From positions 1-11,044 of the forward strand of contig JAFGSH010000053.1 of assembly GCA_016934695.1 (NCBI GenBank): a DNA stretch of 11,044 bases, in the 5' to 3' direction. The first letter of the stretch is position 1, and every line of letters starts with the position of its first letter. Shown here one piece after another: positions 7,508 to 11,044 of this stretch. This DNA is from Deltaproteobacteria bacterium. Its GTDB lineage: Bacteria > Desulfobacterota > Syntrophia > Syntrophales > UBA2210. Made by a program: the position numbers and the translations under genes. Below the pieces are notes generated by a model that saw nothing but the letters and a program-made list of their open reading frames with translations, was not told where the DNA came from and did no database searches.

Positions 7508-7541
7508 AAAGGGTTACGGGTTATTCCGTAACCCTTTTTGT
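7508..7541 (+). terminator. Rho-independent terminator after tRNA-Val
   Basis: GGGTTACGG (7511-7519) pairs perfectly with CCGTAACCC (7526-7534) around a six-base loop. AAA/TTT on the flanks can lengthen the stem to 12 bp. A T-rich tail (TTTTTG, then TTTCTTTC) follows. It begins 8 nt after the CCA end and separates the tRNA from the efflux operon. Confidence 0.92.
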
Positions 7542-7579
7542 TTCTTTCTATGTGGTTGCTTCACAGGAATCCCCTGATC

Positions 7580-7595
7580 GCCTGAATGTTCAGGC
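7580..7595. promoter_or_regulatory. Palindrome upstream of the TetR promoter
   Basis: GCCTGAATGTTCAGGC has two 7-base arms around a TG centre with no mismatch. It lies 12 nt upstream of the proposed -35 box of the repressor gene, a position suitable for an activator or a second regulator. It has no T-tract, so it is not a terminator. The binding protein is unknown. Confidence 0.35.
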
Positions 7596-7607
7596 ACCGG
7601 AAGTCTC

Positions 7608-7636
7608 TTGACGGGGGCGAACAAATGTTTTATTCA
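7608..7636 (+). promoter_or_regulatory. Candidate promoter of the TetR-HlyD-ABC operon
   Basis: TTGACG (7608-7613, five of six matches to the -35 consensus) is followed after 17 nt by TATTCA (7631-7636), a weak -10 that keeps the leading TAT. Transcription would start near 7643, inside the palindrome proposed as operator, leaving a leader of about 40 nt before the GTG at 7684. The AT-rich patch 7620-7660 stands out sharply from the GC-rich genes on both sides. Confidence 0.5.
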
Positions 7637-7641
7637 GTTGT

Positions 7642-7659
7642 TTAAATCAATTGTTTTAA
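7642..7659. promoter_or_regulatory. Probable TetR/CecR-type operator
   Basis: TTAAATCAATTGTTTTAA is an 18-bp palindrome centred on CAATTG with a single mismatched pair (T opposite T at 7647/7654). It starts 5 nt after the proposed -10 box, so a bound dimer would block transcription start. A direct repeat of TTGTTT at 7638 and 7651 overlaps it. Assignment to the repressor encoded 25 nt downstream is an inference from position and symmetry. Confidence 0.55.
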
Positions 7660-7683
7660 CCCTGTTGATGCGAGAGGTGCCGT

Positions 7684-8370
7684 GTGGCGGAACAGGCAGG
7701 GGGGACTCGGAAACGAATTCTTGAAGCAGCCGGAGATATCTTTGGCCTCAAAGGATTCAGGTCGGCCACCATTCGCCAGATCGCCGAGGCGGCCGGCGCC
7801 AACGTCGCCGCGGTCAGCTACTACTTTCGAGACAAGCAGGGGCTCTACAGCGCGGTGCTCGAGGATCTGCTCACCTTCGGGTTCAACCGTTTCCCGTCCG
7901 AGATGGGAAGCACGCCGGACGACAGCCCGGAGGTGCGCCTGCGGGCGTTTGTGAGGGCCTTGTGCTGCCGGTTGCTCAGCGCGGAGGGGTGGGGAGGATA
8001 TCACGGGCGGGCACGGCTGATGGTCAAAGAGCTCACCGATCCCTCACCGGCCCTCGAAGCGGCCTTTGAACGTCATATCCAGCCCCACAAGGAAGTGCTG
8101 GTGGGGATCGTCATGGAACTCCTGGGACCCGCCGCTGAGCGGCGTCACGCGCTCGAGTGCGCCCTGAGCATCGTTAGTCAGTGTTTCCATTACGTGTATG
8201 CCCAGCCGGTGATTGCACGGATAGAACCGGAGCACGATCCGGTGGAGGAGCATATCGAGGCCCTGGCCGAACATGTATACCGTTTTTCCCTGGGCGGGAT
8301 CGCCATGATCCGTCAGACAATCACCGCCCCCGCCACGGAACGGACCGGCGGGGAAGGACAGGATCGATAG
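7684..8370 (+). CDS. TetR-family repressor, CecR-like (DUF1956 C-terminus)
   Basis: A 228-residue transcriptional repressor. The N-terminal TetR DNA-binding domain is clear: TRKRILEAAGDIFGLKGF, then the helix-turn-helix at about 28-47 (ATIRQIAEAAGANVAAVSYY) and FRDKQGLYSAV. The ligand-binding part (about 75-210) resembles E. coli CecR (YbiH): a conserved RLMVKELTDPSPAL segment and a helix with CALSIVSQCFHYVYAQPVI. CecR controls its own operon and ybhGFSR in response to drugs such as cefoperazone and chloramphenicol; the ligand here is unknown. Start: GTG 7684 with GAGAGGTG 4 nt upstream; no better in-frame ATG exists. It is the first gene of the operon, 16 nt before the HlyD-like gene, and probably represses the whole unit through the palindrome at 7642-7659. 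Confidence 0.9.
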   Translation: MAEQAGGTRKRILEAAGDIFGLKGFRSATIRQIAEAAGANVAAVSYYFRDKQGLYSAVLEDLLTFGFNRFPSEMGSTPDDSPEVRLRAFVRALCCRLLSAEGWGGYHGRARLMVKELTDPSPALEAAFERHIQPHKEVLVGIVMELLGPAAERRHALECALSIVSQCFHYVYAQPVIARIEPEHDPVEEHIEALAEHVYRFSLGGIAMIRQTITAPATERTGGEGQDR

Positions 8371-8386
8371 GTTGAAAGGAGGCTTT

Positions 8387-9421
8387 ATGAAAAAGCCGGT
8401 TCGTCTTGTTATGATAATGCTCCTGTTTGCCGCTGCCGGAGTCGCGTTCTATACCTTCGGGTTCCGCACGACATCCCAATCCGACCGCCTGATGCTCTCC
8501 GGCAATATCGAGATAACCGAGGTGCCGCTGTCCTTCAAAATCCCGGGACGGCTGGCCGAGCGGTTTGTGGATGAAGGGGATGCCGTGAAACAGGGCCAAC
8601 CGGTGGCACGCCTTGAGCGGACCGATCAGGAACGGGTGGCGGCCCGGGCGGCCGCTGAGATGGCACAGACGGAGGCAATGCTCGCCGAGCTTGAGGCCGG
8701 GAGCCGCCCCCAGGAAATTGCCAATGTGCGCGCGGAACTTGAACGGGCGCAGGCGGCCGCTCGAACGGTCCGCGCCGAACTCCGGCAGGCGAAGGCTGAC
8801 TATGAGCGTTTCTCCGAACTCTTCAAGGTTGGAGGAACATCCCGGCGAGACTTTGAACTGTACGAGACCCGCTACAAGGCCGCCCAGGGAGCCGATGCCG
8901 AGGCGAAGGCCCTCGCCGCCAGTGTCCGCGAGCGTCTCGATATGGTGGAAGAGGGACCTCGCAAGGAAACGATCGAAGCCGCCCGGGCGCGGGTCGGCGT
9001 CGCCCGCCAGAGTCTTGCCCTGGCCCGTCAGCAGCTTGCCGATACCGAGCTCCTCGCCCCCATCGACGGGATAGTCCTCAATAAATCCGCCGAAGTCGGG
9101 GCGTACCTTTCCCCCGGTATGCCGGTGGTCACCGTCGGGGACATGGACCGTCCCTGGCTGCGGGCCTATGTCAACGAAACCGATGTGGGACGGTTGCAGC
9201 TGAGCCAGATGATCGAAGTTGTCGCCGACGCCTTCCCTGACGAACGGTTCCCCGGCCGGGTCAGTTTCATCAGCAGCGAGGCGGAATTTACCCCCAAGAC
9301 AGTCCAGACCTTCGAGGAGCGGGTCAAACTCATGTACCGGATCAAGATCGATCTGAAAAATCCGGGGCATCGGCTGAAACCCGGCATGCCGGCCGATGCA
9401 ATCATCGCAGGGAAGGAGTAG
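8387..9421 (+). CDS. HlyD-family periplasmic adaptor, YbhG-like
   Basis: A 344-residue membrane-fusion protein that should link an inner-membrane ABC exporter to the periplasm. Residues 1-26 hold one uncleaved-looking transmembrane anchor (KKPVRLVMIMLLFAAAGVAF). The lipoyl/biotinyl-like domain is split in two halves: about 44-78 (FKIPGRLAERFVDEGDAVKQG) and 222-252 (LLAPIDGIVLNKSAEVGAYLSPG). Between them, about 78-220, is a long Ala/Glu/Arg-rich helical hairpin (coiled coil), followed by the beta-barrel region with PWLRAYVNE and the conserved FTPKTVQT (301-308). This order and the FTPKTVQT signature match E. coli YbhG closely. Start: ATG 8387 preceded by AAAGGAGG at 8375-8382; the upstream in-frame TTG at 8372 sits on that site and is rejected. 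The stop is 4 nt before the ABC gene start, indicating tight coupling. Confidence 0.93.
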   Translation: MKKPVRLVMIMLLFAAAGVAFYTFGFRTTSQSDRLMLSGNIEITEVPLSFKIPGRLAERFVDEGDAVKQGQPVARLERTDQERVAARAAAEMAQTEAMLAELEAGSRPQEIANVRAELERAQAAARTVRAELRQAKADYERFSELFKVGGTSRRDFELYETRYKAAQGADAEAKALAASVRERLDMVEEGPRKETIEAARARVGVARQSLALARQQLADTELLAPIDGIVLNKSAEVGAYLSPGMPVVTVGDMDRPWLRAYVNETDVGRLQLSQMIEVVADAFPDERFPGRVSFISSEAEFTPKTVQTFEERVKLMYRIKIDLKNPGHRLKPGMPADAIIAGKE

Positions 9422-9425
9422 CACC

Positions 9426-11044
9426 ATGACCGCCCCGGCGGAGACCGCCATCCATGCCCGTGGTCTCACCCGGCGATTCGGTGCCCTGACGGCGGTCGAT
9501 GCCCTCGATCTGTCCGTGGTGCCGGGAGAGATCTTCGGGCTTGTCGGCCCGGACGGTGCCGGGAAGACCACTACCCTGCGGATGCTGGCGGGGATCATGC
9601 CCCCGACGGCGGGAGAAGTCCATGTGGCCGGGTACGATCTGATCACCAACCCCGGGGGCGGCAGGGACCGCCTGGCTTACATGAGCCAGCGATTCGGCCT
9701 GTACCCGGACCTGACTGTTCGGGAAAACATACAGTATTACGCTGATCTGTATGGCGTATCCCGCAAGGACCGCGCAGGACGGATGGAGGAGCTCCTCGAG
9801 TTCAGCCGGATGCGGCCTTTTACGGTCCGCCGGGCCGGAGACCTGTCAGGGGGGATGAAGCAGAAGCTGCAGCTGATCTGTGCCCTGATCCACACCCCGC
9901 AGGTCCTGCTCCTCGACGAGCCCACCAATGGCGTGGATCCGGTGAGCCGCAGGGAATTCTGGCGTATTCTCTATCGCCTTCTGCAGCAGGATGTCGCGAT
10001 CCTGGTCACCACCGCCTACCTGGACGAGGCCGAACGGTGCAACCGGGTGGGACTCATCAGCGAGGGGCGCCTCCTGGCCGCCGGGTCCCCCGGAGAGATC
10101 CGGGGTCTGATGCGCGGTCGTATCCTGAGTATCAGCAGCGATGAAGCACGAGCCGTCAGCCGGCTTGTGGCCCGCCACCTCCCCGGCGCCGGCACGACGG
10201 TCTTCGGGGACACGGTGCACGTGGTCTGTGACGATGTGGAGGCTACCCGCCATACCGTAAAACAGCTCCTGGACGACCACGGTCTCCCCGCCGGGGATAT
10301 GCGTGAAGCGGTCCCCTCGCTGGAGGATGTCTTCGTCAGTGTCCTCGGCAGGGAAGCGCCCCGTATAGCCGAAGATGAAGGCCCGACCGATATTCCGTCT
10401 CCCGGGGGTATCGCCGTCGAGGTTCGGGATCTGACCCGTCGTTTCGGCAGGTTCGTGGCCGTGGACCGGGTGAGCTTTCAGGTTCCCCGGGGAGAGATAT
10501 TCGGTTTCCTGGGCCCCAACGGGGCGGGGAAGAGCACCACGATCCGCATGCTCTGCGGCCTGCTGCGCCCCAGCGAGGGGGGCGGCACCGTCGCCGGATA
10601 CGATATCGGGCGCGACAGTGAGCAGATCAAGCAGCATATCGGCTACATGAGCCAGAAATTCTCCCTCTACGAGGATCTGACCGTCGAGGAAAACATCGAT
10701 TTTTACGGGGGAATCTACGGATTGACCGGGGAGCGCCTGGCCGCGCGCCGTGACTGGGCCGTTTCCATGGCCGGTCTCGATGAGCGACGGCGCAGCCTCA
10801 CCGCGGTGCTCAGCGGCGGGTGGCGTCAGCGGCTGGCCCTGGCCTGCGCCATCCTCCACGAGCCTCCGATCATCTTCCTCGATGAGCCGACCAGCGGGGT
10901 CGATCCCCTGAGCCGGCGCCGTTTCTGGGATTTGATCTATCACATGGCCGACCGCGGCGTGACGGTCTTCGTCACCACCCATTATATGGAAGAGGCCGAA
11001 TACTGCGACCGGGTCGCCCTGATCTATCACGGCAAGATGATCGC
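9426..11044 (+). CDS. ABC exporter ATP-binding protein with two fused NBDs, YbhF-like (3' end outside window)
   Basis: 539 codons are visible without a stop; E. coli YbhF is about 580 residues, so only the tail is missing. NBD1 has Walker A GPDGAGKTT (41-49), Q-loop YMSQ, signature LSGGMKQ (140-146) and Walker B LLLDEP (161-166), but the H-loop His is Ala197 (VTTAYLDEAE). NBD2 is complete: GPNGAGKST (363-371), YMSQ, LSGGWRQ (462-468), IIFLDEP (482-488) and H519. Two ATPases in one chain fit a heterodimeric or paired permease of the ABC-2 type (YbhS/YbhR in E. coli), not visible here but expected next. Together with the adaptor it would form a drug or cation exporter of the YbhFSR kind. ATG 9426 has GGAAGGAG 7 nt upstream, overlapping the end of the adaptor gene. 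By my recollection E. coli YbhF also lacks the NBD1 His, so this looks like a subfamily trait, not damage. Confidence 0.93.
   Translation, partial: MTAPAETAIHARGLTRRFGALTAVDALDLSVVPGEIFGLVGPDGAGKTTTLRMLAGIMPPTAGEVHVAGYDLITNPGGGRDRLAYMSQRFGLYPDLTVRENIQYYADLYGVSRKDRAGRMEELLEFSRMRPFTVRRAGDLSGGMKQKLQLICALIHTPQVLLLDEPTNGVDPVSRREFWRILYRLLQQDVAILVTTAYLDEAERCNRVGLISEGRLLAAGSPGEIRGLMRGRILSISSDEARAVSRLVARHLPGAGTTVFGDTVHVVCDDVEATRHTVKQLLDDHGLPAGDMREAVPSLEDVFVSVLGREAPRIAEDEGPTDIPSPGGIAVEVRDLTRRFGRFVAVDRVSFQVPRGEIFGFLGPNGAGKSTTIRMLCGLLRPSEGGGTVAGYDIGRDSEQIKQHIGYMSQKFSLYEDLTVEENIDFYGGIYGLTGERLAARRDWAVSMAGLDERRRSLTAVLSGGWRQRLALACAILHEPPIIFLDEPTSGVDPLSRRRFWDLIYHMADRGVTVFVTTHYMEEAEYCDRVALIYHGKMI

Noticed and set aside
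7425..7700. tRNA gene as an integration site for a genomic island
   Set aside because: No integrase, no repeat of the tRNA 3' end within the window, and the downstream operon is an ordinary efflux locus of similar base composition.
8321..9649. Minus-strand open frame (442 codons) spanning the ends of TetR, HlyD and ABC genes
   Set aside because: It crosses three well-supported genes in the opposite direction, has no ribosome site, and has no recognisable domain.
9846..11030. Minus-strand open frame (394 codons) opposite the ABC ATPase gene
   Set aside because: The plus strand has two full sets of ABC motifs in one uninterrupted frame. The antisense frame shows internal similarity only because the two NBDs are repeats.

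Overview
The window looks like chromosomal DNA from a moderately GC-rich, Gram-negative bacterium. The gene content (a TAXI-type TRAP binding protein, a KamA-family radical SAM enzyme, an HlyD/YbhG-type envelope export operon) fits an anaerobic deltaproteobacterium (Desulfobacterota, for example the Syntrophales). That placement is an inference from protein flavour; there is no rRNA in the window.

Layout. Positions 1-574 hold the 5' part of a TAXI TRAP-transporter binding-protein gene. It loses homology in mid-protein (about 487) and is a remnant. Immediately downstream, and overlapping its out-of-frame tail, is a roughly 600-residue KamA-like radical SAM/PLP protein (571-2382, +). Facing it is a minus-strand two-gene unit: a six-helix, histidine-rich membrane protein of unknown function (3805-3185), then an HD-domain phosphohydrolase (3159-2410). 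Divergent from that unit, with a good sigma70-type promoter, is a 976-residue PreP-like M16C zinc metallopeptidase (3976-6906, +). A 97-residue conserved-looking small protein (7243-6950, -) converges on it.

From 7384 to 7541 there is a complete tRNA-Val(CAC) transcription unit with promoter, 75-nt tRNA with encoded CCA, and a strong rho-independent terminator. From about 7608 onward lies a plus-strand operon in the order TetR/CecR-type repressor, HlyD/YbhG-type periplasmic adaptor, tandem-ATPase ABC protein (YbhF-type). The last gene runs off the right edge. The order matches the Escherichia coli cecR-ybhGFSR locus, so the permease genes (ybhS/ybhR-like) should lie just beyond the window. 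An 18-bp near-perfect palindrome at 7642-7659, over the predicted transcription start, is the likely operator for autorepression.

I see no CRISPR array, insertion sequence, integrase or phage module. The observations most worth following are the divergent active site and long N-terminal extension of the KamA-like protein, the unassigned membrane protein/HD pair, and the operator of the efflux operon.
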